DNA from: Accumulibacter sp.
GTDB lineage: Bacteria; Pseudomonadota; Gammaproteobacteria; Burkholderiales; Rhodocyclaceae
Reading direction: 5' to 3'
Assembly: GCA_024235715.1 (NCBI GenBank)
Contig: JACKLW010000005.1
Location: 930,001-994,000 of the forward strand
DNA: 64,000 nucleotides
The notes under the pieces are model-generated. The model was given only the letters and a program-made list of their open reading frames with translations, ran no database searches and was not told where the DNA came from. This document shows positions 54,952 through 64,000 of the stretch, piece after piece (position 1 is the first letter of the stretch; every line of letters starts with the position of its first letter). Made by a program: the position numbers and the translations under genes.

Positions 54952-56490
54952 ATGAACCTCCTGAAGACCCTCGCCACCGTCAGCAGCATGACCCTGCTGT
55001 CGCGTATTCTCGGGTTCGTCCGCGACTTCGTGATCGCGCGCACCTTCGGCGCCGGATTGCTGACCGACGCCTTTTTCGTTGCTTTCAGGCTGCCCAACCT
55101 GCTCCGCCGCCTGTTTGCGGAAGGCGCTTTCTCGCAAGCCTTTGTTCCGGTTCTCGGGGAATACAGGAACAGGCGCAGTGCCGATGAAACCCGGCAACTG
55201 ATGGACCGGGTGATGAGCCTCCTGTTCCTGATCGTGCTGGCGGTGACCTTGCTCGGCATGGCCGCTGCCTCGCTGCTCATCTATGTCTCCGCGCCGGGCT
55301 TTGCCGACGACCCCGAGAAGTTCGCCCTGACCGTCGCCCTGACACGCATCACCTTCCCCTACATTCTCTTCATGTCGCTGGTTGCGCTCGCCGGCGGCGT
55401 GCTCAACACCTGGAGCCGCTTTGCGGTACCTGCTTTCACGCCGGTGCTGCTCAACGTCTCTTTCATTGCCATGGCGCTCTTCGGCGCACGCTATTTCGAT
55501 CCACCGATCATGGCCCTTGGCTGGGCTGTCTTTATCGGCGGCGTCCTGCAACTGGCCTTCCAGATCCCGGCCCTGAAACGCATAGGCATGCTGCCCAGGT
55601 TCGCCCTGAACCTGCACGACGAGGGCGTGCGGCGCATCTTCCGGCTGATGGCACCGGCCTTGCTGGGGGTTTCAGTAGCCCAGATCAGCCTCCTGCTGAA
55701 CACTGTTTTCGCATCATTCCTGGCCACGGGCAGCGTCTCGTGGCTCTATTTCGCCGACCGCCTGATGGAGTTCCCCGCCGGCCTGCTCGGCGCCGCCCTG
55801 GGTACCATTCTGCTGCCCTCCCTGTCCCGCTACCACGCGGCCGAGCGACCCGACGATTACTCGCGGCTACTCGACTGGGGACTGCGCCTGACCTTCCTGC
55901 TCGCCGCGCCGGCAGCCCTGGCGCTGGCGCTGCTCGCCGTGCCCCTGATCTCGACGCTGTTCTACCATGGCGCGTTCTCCACGACCGACGTATTGATGAC
56001 CCGCGACGCATTGCTGGCCTACAGTATCGGTCTGCTCGCACTGATTCTGGTGAAAGTCCTCGCACCCGGCTTCTACGCCCGCCAGAACGTGCGCACCCCG
56101 GTAAGGATCGCAATCATCTCGCTATGTACCACGCAGCTCCTGAACCTGCTGCTCGTCGGCTGGCTGCAACACGCCGGCCTGGCGCTGGCCATCAGCCTGG
56201 CGGCGATGCTCAACGCCAGCCTGCTCTTCCACGGCCTGCGGCAGCGCGCGATCTACGTCCCGCAACCCGGTTGGTTTCTGTTCTGCGCGCGACTCGCGCT
56301 GGCCATGGCGGCCATGGCTGCAGCGCTCTGGTTCACCGCCGGCGAAACAAGCGCCTGGCTGAGCTGGACTGTCAGCGAGCGACTGCTGCGTCTTTCCATG
56401 GTCGTGGCTTTCGGTGCGGCAGTCTATTTCGCTACACTATGGCTTGCAGGTTTTCGCCTGCGCGACTTCAAACGCAGCGCGGCCGAATAA
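54952..56490 (+). CDS. murJ: Lipid II flippase MurJ
   Basis: 512 residues with 12-14 membrane helices of the MOP superfamily. The MurJ hallmarks are TLLSRILGFVRDFVIARTFG, DAFFVAFRLPNLLRRLFAEG followed by AFSQAFVPV, and RLMEFPAGLLGAALGTILLP. It flips lipid II to the periplasm for peptidoglycan synthesis. The next gene (YbhB family) follows after a short gap. Confidence 0.95.
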   Translation: MNLLKTLATVSSMTLLSRILGFVRDFVIARTFGAGLLTDAFFVAFRLPNLLRRLFAEGAFSQAFVPVLGEYRNRRSADETRQLMDRVMSLLFLIVLAVTLLGMAAASLLIYVSAPGFADDPEKFALTVALTRITFPYILFMSLVALAGGVLNTWSRFAVPAFTPVLLNVSFIAMALFGARYFDPPIMALGWAVFIGGVLQLAFQIPALKRIGMLPRFALNLHDEGVRRIFRLMAPALLGVSVAQISLLLNTVFASFLATGSVSWLYFADRLMEFPAGLLGAALGTILLPSLSRYHAAERPDDYSRLLDWGLRLTFLLAAPAALALALLAVPLISTLFYHGAFSTTDVLMTRDALLAYSIGLLALILVKVLAPGFYARQNVRTPVRIAIISLCTTQLLNLLLVGWLQHAGLALAISLAAMLNASLLFHGLRQRAIYVPQPGWFLFCARLALAMAAMAAALWFTAGETSAWLSWTVSERLLRLSMVVAFGAAVYFATLWLAGFRLRDFKRSAAE

Positions 56491-56509
56491 TCAACAAGGA
56501 GGACCAACG

Positions 56510-57139
56510 ATGAAATTGAGCAGCAGTAGTTTCAATGACGGGCAGCCCATTCCGGGTGACTTCGCTTTCTGTATCCCGGACCCCGCGCACCACGTCTGCC
56601 TGGGCAGAAACCTCAACCCGCAACTGGCCTGGAGCGATGCGCCGGCCGGCACGCAGTCCTTCGCCCTGATCTGTCACGACCCGGACGTTCCCAGCCAGGG
56701 CGACGACGTCAATCAGGAGGATCGCAGCGTGCCGGCGTCGCTGGCGCGCGTCGATTTCTTCCACTGGGTACTGCTCGATCTGCCGGCCACCGTGAATGAA
56801 ATCAAGGAAGGGGAGTTCTCCAGCGACGTCACGCCACGCGGCAAGCCCGGACCACACGCGCCGCACGACGCGCGCCAGGGTATCAATGACTACACGGGCT
56901 GGTTTGCCGCCGACAACGACATGCGCGGCGACTATTTTGGCTACGATGGCCCCTGCCCGCCGTGGAACGACGAAATCATCCACCACTACCTGTTTACCGT
57001 TTTTGCGCTCGACGTCGCGCGGCTCGATGTCGATGGCAAGCTGACCGGCCAGCAGCTGCGTGCCGCGATGCAGGGGCATATCCTGGCACAGGCAAGCCTG
57101 ACCGGCACCTACACGCTCAATCCATCACTCAAGCCGTAA
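56510..57139 (+). CDS. YbhB/YbcL family protein (Raf kinase inhibitor-like, PEBP fold)
   Basis: 209 residues with an AAGGAGG site. PEBP features are PQLAWSDAPAGTQSFALICH followed by DPD, FFHWVLLDLPATV, YDGPCPPWNDEIIHHYLFTV and a C-terminal GQILAQASLTGTY-like end. There is no signal peptide. The bacterial family binds phospholipid-like or small ligands, with no agreed function. A terminator follows 31 bp later. Confidence 0.9.
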   Translation: MKLSSSSFNDGQPIPGDFAFCIPDPAHHVCLGRNLNPQLAWSDAPAGTQSFALICHDPDVPSQGDDVNQEDRSVPASLARVDFFHWVLLDLPATVNEIKEGEFSSDVTPRGKPGPHAPHDARQGINDYTGWFAADNDMRGDYFGYDGPCPPWNDEIIHHYLFTVFALDVARLDVDGKLTGQQLRAAMQGHILAQASLTGTYTLNPSLKP

Positions 57140-57170
57140 CCGCCGGCAACAAAACGATCAGACAAGACAA

Positions 57171-57200
57171 ACGGGCCGCTTGCGCGGCCCGTCTTAATTT
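57171..57200. terminator. Rho-independent terminator
   Basis: The stem ACGGGCCGC/GCGGCCCGT with a four-base loop is followed by CTTAATTT. It ends the murJ-ybhB transcript and, being a near-perfect inverted repeat between convergent genes (ybhB-like and hppA), may act in both directions. Confidence 0.75.
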
Positions 57201-57245
57201 CCCGGACAGAGCGTAGCGGCGAGACGCCGCGACGCATGCCAACGA

Positions 57246-59669
57246 CTACATCACCGTGACCTCGACACGACGCGCCTCGGCGGGATCACCGCTGCCGGTC
57301 GTCAGCTCGGGCTTCCTGAGTTCGAAACGCTCTTCGCCAATACCGACGTTCTGCAGCGCATCACGCACGGCGAGCGCGCGATTCTTCGCGAGTTCGGCAT
57401 TCGCGTACTGGCTGCCACTCATGTCGTGGAACCCCGAAATGGCGAGCTTGGCGCCAGCGTTGGCCCTGGCATAGACGACGATGCCGTCGAGCGTCGTCGC
57501 CACGTCAGCCGGCAGTTCTGCCGAACCCACTTCGAAATAGACCGTGGCCATCGGCAGCGCGGCTGCCATAGCCACGGCTGGCACAGCCGGAGCCGGCACA
57601 GCTGCCGCCGGCTTGGCGCCCGCGGCGGGAACCATCAGCGGCACGATCATCAGGGCAACGATGTTGATGATCTTGATCAGCGGATTGACTGCCGGGCCCG
57701 CCGTGTCCTTGTACGGGTCGCCGACGGTATCGCCGGTCACCGATGCCTTGTGGGCTTCCGAGCCCTTGCCGCCAAAGTTGCCGTCCTCGATGTACTTCTT
57801 GGCGTTATCCCAGGCACCGCCACCAGTGGTCATCGAGATGGCGACAAACAGGCCTGTGATAATCGTTCCCATCAGCAGTCCACCGAGCGCTTTCGGACCG
57901 AGAAGCAGTCCGACGACCACCGGTACCAGAACCGGCAGCAGCGAGGGGATGATCATCTCGCGAATCGCGGCAGCGGTCAGCATGCCGACGGCGCGGGAGT
58001 AATCCGGCTTGGCCTTGCCTTCCATGATGCCCTTGATTTCCTTGAACTGCCGGCGCACTTCGACGACCACCGCGCCAGCCGCACGACCCACCGCCTCCAT
58101 CGCCATGGCAGCGAAGAGATAGGGGATCAGACCACCGAGGAAGAGGCCGATGATCACCATGTGATCGGAGAGGTCGAAGCGCAGAACACTGCCGAAGTTG
58201 GCTTCAAGCGCGTGCGTGTAGTCGGCGAAGAGGACCAGTGCCGCCAGACCGGCAGAACCGATGGCATAGCCCTTGGTCACCGCCTTGGTGGTGTTGCCGA
58301 CGGCGTCGAGCGGGTCGGTCACGTCGCGCACCGACGCCGGCAGACCGGACATCTCGGCGATGCCGCCAGCGTTGTCGGTGATCGGACCGTAGGCATCGAG
58401 GGCGACGATGATACCGGTCATCGAAAGCATTGACGTCGCGGCGATTGCGATGCCGTAGAGACCCGCCAGCGCGTGGGTGATGTAGATCGCCGCACACACT
58501 GACAGCACCGGCAGCGCACAGGCCTTCATCGAGACCGCCAGGCCGGCAATGATGTTCGTGCCGTGACCGGTGGTCGAGGCCTGTGCAACCTGTTTGACCG
58601 GCGCAAAGTCGGTGCCCGTGTAGTACTCGGTGATCCATACCAGCAGACCGGTCAGCACCAGGCCAATCGCCGCTGCTCCGAAGATGCTCCCCGAGGTGAT
58701 CAACCTGCCGTCGGCAAGCGTCACGCCGTCGCCGAGCAGCATGGTGGTCACCGGGTAGAAGGCGACGAGTGCCAGGGCACCAGCCACGGCCAGGCCGCGG
58801 TAGAGGGCGTTCATGATCTTGCCACCATCGTTGGCCTTGACGAAGAAGCAACCAATGATCGAGGCAACGATCGATACGCCACCCAGGACCAGCGGGTAGA
58901 TGATCAGATTGTCGTTGGCACCGGCAACGCCCTTGAGCATCATCGCGCCGAGAACCATCGTCGCCACCACGGTCACCGCGTAGGTCTCGAAGAGGTCGGC
59001 CGCCATGCCCGCGCAGTCGCCGACGTTGTCGCCAACGTTGTCGGCGATGACCGCCGGGTTGCGTGGGTCGTCTTCCGGAATTCCAGCCTCGACCTTGCCG
59101 ACCAGGTCGGCACCGACGTCGGCGCCCTTGGTGAAGATACCGCCACCGAGACGGGCAAAGATGGAGATCAGCGAACCGCCGAAGGCGAGACCGACCAGCG
59201 GTTCAACCGCGTGCTGAAAGTCATCGCCGCGGAGGGCTGCGTAGTATCCGGCAACCCCCAGCAGGCCCAGACCGACGACCAGCATGCCGGTAATGGCGCC
59301 ACCCTTGAAGGCGACGTCCAGCGCCGCGGCAATGCCATTTCGCGCGGCTTCGGCGGTGCGCACGTTGGCGCGCACCGAAACGTTCATGCCGATGAAGCCG
59401 GTGGCTCCCGACAGGACGGCGCCGATCAGAAAGCCGATGGCCATCAGTTTGCCGAGTGCCAGCCAGATGACGACGAAGAGAACGGCACCGACGATGCCGA
59501 TGGTTGTGTATTGCTTGGCGAGATACGCAGAAGCGCCTTCCTGAATGGCCTTGGCGATTTCCTGCATACGCGGATTTCCGGCAGGCAAGCCGAGAATCCA
59601 TTTGGTCATTGCCGCGCCATAGACAACGGCAATGACCGCGCATAACAGCGCGAACACGAGATAACCCAT
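57246..59669 (-). CDS. hppA: Membrane-bound H+-translocating pyrophosphatase fused to a C-terminal OmpA-like domain
   Basis: 807 residues from the ATG at 59669 (GGGAGG upstream). Residues 1-682 are a full M-PPase of about 16 helices. The pyrophosphate-binding acids are in [19 protein letters not shown] (200-218), [12 protein letters not shown] follows, and the K+-independence lysine is Lys462 in [14 protein letters not shown], so it should be a K+-independent proton pump. An Ala/Pro linker (683-707) leads to a ~100-residue OmpA domain (708-807) with [20 protein letters not shown], the peptidoglycan-type residues Asp749 and Arg764, and a final RRVEV. M-PPase C-termini face outward, so the domain would be periplasmic. 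The enzyme conserves pyrophosphate energy as proton motive force. Confidence 0.93.
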   Translation of the reverse strand: MGYLVFALLCAVIAVVYGAAMTKWILGLPAGNPRMQEIAKAIQEGASAYLAKQYTTIGIVGAVLFVVIWLALGKLMAIGFLIGAVLSGATGFIGMNVSVRANVRTAEAARNGIAAALDVAFKGGAITGMLVVGLGLLGVAGYYAALRGDDFQHAVEPLVGLAFGGSLISIFARLGGGIFTKGADVGADLVGKVEAGIPEDDPRNPAVIADNVGDNVGDCAGMAADLFETYAVTVVATMVLGAMMLKGVAGANDNLIIYPLVLGGVSIVASIIGCFFVKANDGGKIMNALYRGLAVAGALALVAFYPVTTMLLGDGVTLADGRLITSGSIFGAAAIGLVLTGLLVWITEYYTGTDFAPVKQVAQASTTGHGTNIIAGLAVSMKACALPVLSVCAAIYITHALAGLYGIAIAATSMLSMTGIIVALDAYGPITDNAGGIAEMSGLPASVRDVTDPLDAVGNTTKAVTKGYAIGSAGLAALVLFADYTHALEANFGSVLRFDLSDHMVIIGLFLGGLIPYLFAAMAMEAVGRAAGAVVVEVRRQFKEIKGIMEGKAKPDYSRAVGMLTAAAIREMIIPSLLPVLVPVVVGLLLGPKALGGLLMGTIITGLFVAISMTTGGGAWDNAKKYIEDGNFGGKGSEAHKASVTGDTVGDPYKDTAGPAVNPLIKIINIVALMIVPLMVPAAGAKPAAAVPAPAVPAVAMAAALPMATVYFEVGSAELPADVATTLDGIVVYARANAGAKLAISGFHDMSGSQYANAELAKNRALAVRDALQNVGIGEERFELRKPELTTGSGDPAEARRVEVTVM

Positions 59670-59671
59670 AT

Positions 59672-59968
59672 GCAACCTCCCTATCTAAAGTTCTCAGACC
59701 TCAGGGCAATTCCCCATTGGCCGAATTTACTCCATAAGCGACTCAAACGAAACAGACCTGACCTCACACGGCGTTGCAAACACCCGCAGCAAACCCGCGC
59801 AAGGCGGGCCGGCACGCGCCGCTGCCCTCCCCGCAAACGCAGCAAACGCCGCAATAGCGGCGCTTGCGGGGCTTCGGACGGCCCCTTGTGGAAGGTCGAG
59901 GATTGACGGCGTGACGGCTGGCACATCAGGGATTTTCTGCTCCTGATCCACCACCTTGGGCAGCCCCT
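59672..59968. other. Intergenic interval between adk and hppA
   Basis: 297 bp. A leftward frame of about 75 codons starts at GTG 59954 after an AGAGGGG site (LPQGAVRSPASAAIAAFAAF). Its Ala-rich middle is the translation of the inverted repeat, so I do not call it a gene with confidence. The hppA promoter probably lies near 59700-59740, where the sequence becomes AT-richer. Confidence 0.4.
59829..59871. repeat. Imperfect inverted repeat downstream of adk
   Basis: CCCCGCAA (59829-59836) pairs with TTGCGGGG (59864-59871), and inside it CGCCGC (59847-59852) pairs with GCGGCG (59857-59862) around an AATA loop. There is an unpaired ten-base bulge on one side only. It could be a transcript-stabilising or terminating hairpin. 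No T-tract follows. Confidence 0.55.
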
Positions 59969-60640
<672 letters not shown>

Positions 60641-60741
60641 TTAGAGTCGAGAAAATTGTCCAGAAGTTCAAACACTTGCACCACAGGCACGATCCCTCCG
60701 CAGCACGTTGTCGTGATTGATCAACACGCTGCAACTTACCC

Positions 60742-61521
60742 TCAAACGTGTGCCCGGTCAAACTTTTCGAACCACTCCTGAACACGCCGGGCATCCGCCG
60801 GCGTATCGACCCCCGCGGCCGGCAGTTGCTCGGCGATGGCCACGCTGATGCGAAAACCATGCCACAGGGCGCGCAGCTGTTCGAGGGCCTCGAGCCTTTC
60901 CGGCGGCGACGGTGAGAGGCTGGCATAGGTGCGCAGGAAGCGCGCACGATAGGCATAAAGTCCGACATGCCGATAGGCGAGCATCCCGGCTGGCAGCGTT
61001 TCGCCGCCGGCCTCGCACGCAAAATGGTCGCGCGCGTAGGGGATCGGCGCCCGCGAGAAATAGAGCGCATCGCCCGAACGGGCGAGCACCACCTTGACGA
61101 CGTTGGGATTGAAGAAATCGGCGGCGTCGGCCACCGCATGCGCGACGGTGGCGATGTCGGCACCGCTCCGGGCCAGCTGAACCGCCGTCTGTACGATTAG
61201 CGCCGGCTCGATCAACGGTTCGTCGCCCTGCACATTGACCACCATTGTCTCGTCGGACCAGCCAGCAGCCTCGACGACCTCGGCCAGTCGATCGGTGCCA
61301 CTGGCGTGATCGCTGCGGGTAAGCAAGGCGCGCAGACCATGACGCCGGGCAACGCTGAGCACTTCCGGATGGTCGGTGGCCACCAGCACCTCGTCAGCCC
61401 CCGACAGAATGGCACGTTCGGCGACGCGCACGACCATCGGTTTTCCGGCCAGATCGAGCAATGGTTTGCCCGGCAAACGGGTCGATGCGTAGCGCGCCGG
61501 GATGACCACCTTGAACTGCAT
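60742..61521 (-). CDS. kdsB: 3-deoxy-manno-octulosonate cytidylyltransferase
   Basis: 259 residues. CMP-KDO synthetase motifs are [53 protein letters not shown] and [12 protein letters not shown]. It activates KDO for the LPS inner core. It lies 15 bp after trm112, in the lpxK-trm112-kdsB order common in betaproteobacteria. Confidence 0.96.
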   Translation of the reverse strand: MQFKVVIPARYASTRLPGKPLLDLAGKPMVVRVAERAILSGADEVLVATDHPEVLSVARRHGLRALLTRSDHASGTDRLAEVVEAAGWSDETMVVNVQGDEPLIEPALIVQTAVQLARSGADIATVAHAVADAADFFNPNVVKVVLARSGDALYFSRAPIPYARDHFACEAGGETLPAGMLAYRHVGLYAYRARFLRTYASLSPSPPERLEALEQLRALWHGFRISVAIAEQLPAAGVDTPADARRVQEWFEKFDRAHV

Positions 61522-61536
61522 CACGAGGCCCGCCGC

Positions 61537-61713
61537 TCAGGCGTCGTCGGCGGTCAGCGGGCGCGCTTCGTCCTGCAGCATGATCGGAATGCCGTCGCGG
61601 ACCGGGAAGGCGAGTTTGCACGGTTTGCAGAGCAGTTCCGACTGTGCCTTGCGGTATTCCAGGTTCGCCTTGCAGATCGGGCAGACGAGAATATCAAGCA
61701 GGCGTGCGTCCAT
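61537..61713 (-). CDS. Trm112/YcaR family zinc-ribbon protein
   Basis: 58 residues from MDARLLDILVCPICKANLEY. Two Cys-x2-Cys pairs (CPIC and CKPC) form a zinc ribbon, and DGIPIMLQDEAR is the family end motif. Trm112 proteins act as small activators of methyltransferases in other organisms; the bacterial partner is uncertain. The gene starts inside the end of lpxK (20-bp overlap). Confidence 0.92.
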   Translation of the reverse strand: MDARLLDILVCPICKANLEYRKAQSELLCKPCKLAFPVRDGIPIMLQDEARPLTADDA

Positions 61714-62740
61714 GCAGTTTCTCCAGAATTGTCTCCAACAGACCGGCGCCACCCGGTGCGGTGCCGATGACCGCCTCGACCGGCAGACCCCAGGCTTCGC
61801 CGGTCACGATCGGCGCACATTTTACCGCATCTTTCTCGGTCATCAGCAGTACGCCGTCGGCGGCAAAAGCCAGATCGGCAGCCGTGTAGGGATGATGATC
61901 GGGAAAGGGGTGCGCCTCGAAATCGAGCCCAAGCGTCCTCAACTGCGCGAAGAAGCGACCCGGATCGCCGATACCGGCCAGCGCATACAGCTTGCGGCCG
62001 CGCAGCGCATCGGCGTCACAACTGCCTGCGCCACCCCCGGCAGAGACGAAGCGTCGGCCGAGCAGGCGCATCTCGAACTGTGGCACGCCGGTCGCCGCAG
62101 CCAACACCGACTGCTGCGGGCTGCCGTTCCAGACCACCGCGGCGACACCCGCGAGGCGCCGCACCGGCTCGCGCAGCGGACCGGCCGGCAACAGCCAGCC
62201 GTTGCCGATGCCGCGCCCGTCGAAGACGACCAGTTCGGCCGCGCGCTGCAAGCGATAGTGCTGCAGGCCGTCGTCGGAAACGATCACGTCACAGTCGGGA
62301 TGAGCGTCCAGCAACGCCAGTCCGGCGGCCGCGCGATCGCGACCGACAAAGACCGGTACGCCGCTGCGCCGGGCCAGCAGTACCGGCTCGTCACCAAGCA
62401 GTGACGGGCTTGAGTCGACCAGGACCGGACGAACCCCTTCGCCGCTGCCGCCGTAGCCACGGCTGATGATCCCGGGTCGCCAGCCGGCTGCACGAAGGCG
62501 GTGCACCAGCCACAGCACGAGCGGTGTCTTGCCACTCCCGCCGACGGTCAGATTTCCGACCACGATCACCGGCACAGGCAGTCGCCGCGCGCGTAGCACG
62601 CCGCGGCGGTATAGCCAGCGACGCAGCAATGCCAGCATGCCGAACAGCCAGGACAGTGGTGCCAGTGGCCAGAGGGCGGGCGTCAGCCGCCTTTCGTACC
62701 ACCGCCGGGGGAGACTCTGCGCGATGCCGCAAGCGGCCAT
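61694..62740 (-). CDS. lpxK: Tetraacyldisaccharide 4'-kinase
   Basis: 348 residues. One N-terminal membrane-associated helix (PLSWLFGMLALLRRWLYRRG) precedes the P-loop IVVGNLTVGGSGKTPLVLWL. IISRGYGG and DVIVSDDGLQHYRL are further signature motifs. It phosphorylates the lipid A precursor at the cytoplasmic face of the inner membrane. Its ATG overlaps the exbD stop (TGATG). Confidence 0.96.
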   Translation of the reverse strand: MAACGIAQSLPRRWYERRLTPALWPLAPLSWLFGMLALLRRWLYRRGVLRARRLPVPVIVVGNLTVGGSGKTPLVLWLVHRLRAAGWRPGIISRGYGGSGEGVRPVLVDSSPSLLGDEPVLLARRSGVPVFVGRDRAAAGLALLDAHPDCDVIVSDDGLQHYRLQRAAELVVFDGRGIGNGWLLPAGPLREPVRRLAGVAAVVWNGSPQQSVLAAATGVPQFEMRLLGRRFVSAGGGAGSCDADALRGRKLYALAGIGDPGRFFAQLRTLGLDFEAHPFPDHHPYTAADLAFAADGVLLMTEKDAVKCAPIVTGEAWGLPVEAVIGTAPGGAGLLETILEKLHGRTPA

Positions 62741-63156
62741 CAGCGCGGCGATTGCGTGGCGAAGGAAATGCGTGGGTAGCCCGCGAGTTGCGCCGCCTGC
62801 ATGACATCGATGACGCTCTGGTGTGTTGCCTTGGCGTCGGCATTGATGACCACCACCGGATCCTTGGCGTCGCCGACGGCTCGTCGCAGCGCTTGACTGA
62901 TGGCCTCGACGCTGACTTCAGCGAGCGGCGTCTTGTTGATCAGCACCTGACCGGCAGGCGTCACCGTCACACTGACCTCTTCCGGCTGCTCCTTCTGCTT
63001 GCTGGCATCGGCCGTCGGCAGGTTGATCTCGAGCCCGGAGAACTTGGCGTAGGTGGTGGTCAGCATCAGAAAGATGATGATCACCAGCAGCACGTCGATG
63101 AAAGGAATCAGGTTGATTTCGGGGACGTCACTGACGCGACCACGTCGGAAGTTCAT
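62740..63156 (-). CDS. exbD: Biopolymer transport protein ExbD/TolR family
   Basis: 138 residues. One N-terminal helix contains the proton-pathway aspartate (EINLIPFIDVLLVIIIFLML), followed by a periplasmic ~95-residue domain that ends GYPRISFATQSPR. It forms a proton channel with the ExbB/TolQ protein encoded 10 bp upstream. Position next to lpxK is typical of betaproteobacteria and does not decide between Ton and Tol roles. Confidence 0.92.
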   Translation of the reverse strand: MNFRRGRVSDVPEINLIPFIDVLLVIIIFLMLTTTYAKFSGLEINLPTADASKQKEQPEEVSVTVTPAGQVLINKTPLAEVSVEAISQALRRAVGDAKDPVVVINADAKATHQSVIDVMQAAQLAGYPRISFATQSPR

Positions 63157-63166
63157 TGCCGGCTCC

Positions 63167-63775
63167 TCAGGACTTGCGCTCGCCATGCAGAACCTCGACC
63201 AGACGCACCGCCTGTTGCTGCATCTCGATGACGAAGCTGGAGACCAGCGCACGAAAATGGCGCCAGAAGATCATGCTCGGAATGGCGATCAACAGTCCGA
63301 AGCCGGTGTTATAGAGGGCCACCGAAATCCCGTGTGCCAGCTGCATCGGGTTGCTGCCGCTGGGCGTCTGCGAACCGAAGATCTCGATCATGCCGACGAC
63401 GGTGCCGAAGAGACCCATCAGGGGGCTGATCGAGGCGATGGTGCCGAGCGTGGTGAGGTAGCGTTCGAGGTCGTGCGAAACGACGCTGCCGGCTTCCTCG
63501 ATCGACTCCTTCATGATCTCGCGCGAGCTGCCCTCGTTGCGCAAGCCGGCCGCCAGCACCCGACCGAGCGGCGAGTGCGCCTCGAGATCGGCAACCATTG
63601 CCGTGGTCGCACCCCTTTGCCGGAATTCCGCGACCACCCGCTGCAGCAGCCCGGGCGGAACGACTTTGCTGCTGCGCAGCGCCACCAGGCGCTCGATGAT
63701 CAGCGCGACGGCAAGAACCGACGCCAGCAGCAAGGGCCAGATCGGCCAACCAGCAGCCTGAACGATGGAAAGCAC
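63167..63775 (-). CDS. exbB: MotA/TolQ/ExbB proton-channel protein
   Basis: 202 residues with three membrane helices (WPIWPLLLASVLAVALIIER; ATIASISPLMGLFGTVVGMI-like; ISVALYNTGFGLLIAIPSMI). The conserved LGTIASISPLMGLFGTVVGM segment is the family signature. It energises an outer-membrane transport or envelope-maintenance machine with ExbD. It begins the leftward exbB-exbD-lpxK-trm112-kdsB block. Confidence 0.93.
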   Translation of the reverse strand: MLSIVQAAGWPIWPLLLASVLAVALIIERLVALRSSKVVPPGLLQRVVAEFRQRGATTAMVADLEAHSPLGRVLAAGLRNEGSSREIMKESIEEAGSVVSHDLERYLTTLGTIASISPLMGLFGTVVGMIEIFGSQTPSGSNPMQLAHGISVALYNTGFGLLIAIPSMIFWRHFRALVSSFVIEMQQQAVRLVEVLHGERKS

Positions 63776-64000
63776 GGTGCACCCCAGAAGATTTTCAAGG
63801 GGAGAACTTTAGCCTGCGCAAGCATTTGCGGCAAGTACCGCCGCGAACGCCGACGTGTTCGCGGCGCCGCCGGGAGGCGCTGCGGGAAACGCCGGAAGTG
63901 CACAGGATCTGTGGATAAAACAGCCTGCAAGCTGTTGGCAGAATGCCCAAGTCGATGGCCGGCCAGCGCTTTTCTGTGCTGCCTGCCGGGCAGGCAGCAA
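63776..64000. other. Unassigned window end
   Basis: 225 bp upstream of exbB. It should hold the exbB promoter. No convincing gene is seen. Short frames on both strands lack family features, and any neighbour must begin outside the window. Confidence 0.4.

Noticed and set aside
59727-59954. 75-codon GTG-started gene after adk
   Set aside because: Much of its sequence is the translation of an inverted repeat, it is Ala-rich, and no family resembles it; kept only as an intergenic note.

Overview
The window is high-GC, densely coded bacterial chromosome. The gene set and order point to a betaproteobacterium: rpoN-hpf-ptsN-hprK, recA-recX, ribBX-ribH-nusB-thiL-pgpA-pncC, exbB-exbD-lpxK-trm112-kdsB-adk. 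The combination of a class I PHA synthase, a membrane H+-pyrophosphatase, PEP-CTERM/exosortase-type genes and a complete leucine-degradation operon suggests Rhodocyclales, possibly close to 'Candidatus Accumulibacter'. That assignment is inference from gene content; no 16S or tRNA gene is present. I saw no rRNA, tRNA, CRISPR array, intact insertion sequence or prophage.

Layout. 1-4.2 kb is a worn region: a DctB-like sensor kinase, a frameshifted remnant of a second kinase coupled to a PAS-domain gene running off the edge, a truncated WalW-like polysaccharide deacetylase and a cytosolic trypsin-like protease. 4.3-7.1 kb holds dsbC, a UbiH-family hydroxylase, a hypothetical gene and a PsiF-family protein. 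7.2-17.1 kb is a long leftward housekeeping stretch: nitrogen-PTS and sigma-54 genes, lptB, recX and recA (with a perfect LexA box), pncC, pgpA, thiL, nusB, ribH and ribBX. 17.6-20.4 kb holds a membrane-anchored response regulator with 39-bp tandem repeats, a thioredoxin-like protein, a metallo-beta-lactamase-fold hydrolase and two DUF1289 proteins.

20.4-32.5 kb is an eleven-gene leucine/isovalerate catabolic (liu) operon behind a perfect 18-bp LiuR-type palindrome, with the MerR-family regulator liuR directly upstream. The operon includes an unusual acetyltransferase-carbonic anhydrase fusion that could supply bicarbonate to the methylcrotonyl-CoA carboxylase encoded beside it. Acetyl-CoA and acetoacetate from leucine could feed PHA synthesis by phaC at 33.7 kb.

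36.8-54.8 kb has a surface-biogenesis flavour. It holds an exosortase-associated acyl-CoA ligase, a matching acyl carrier protein, a lipocalin-like protein, a LuxR regulator and, divergent from it, a 2330-residue PEP-CTERM protein with six ~185-residue repeats followed by six choice-of-anchor-D-type domains. Interspersed are a KamA-type radical SAM enzyme, YajD, HldC/RfaE2 and a DUF2157/DUF4401 membrane pair. Two small membrane proteins and murJ follow the giant gene. 57.2-63.8 kb carries a membrane pyrophosphatase fused to a periplasmic-type OmpA domain (the most striking single gene here), then adk, kdsB, trm112, lpxK, exbD and exbB, all leftward.
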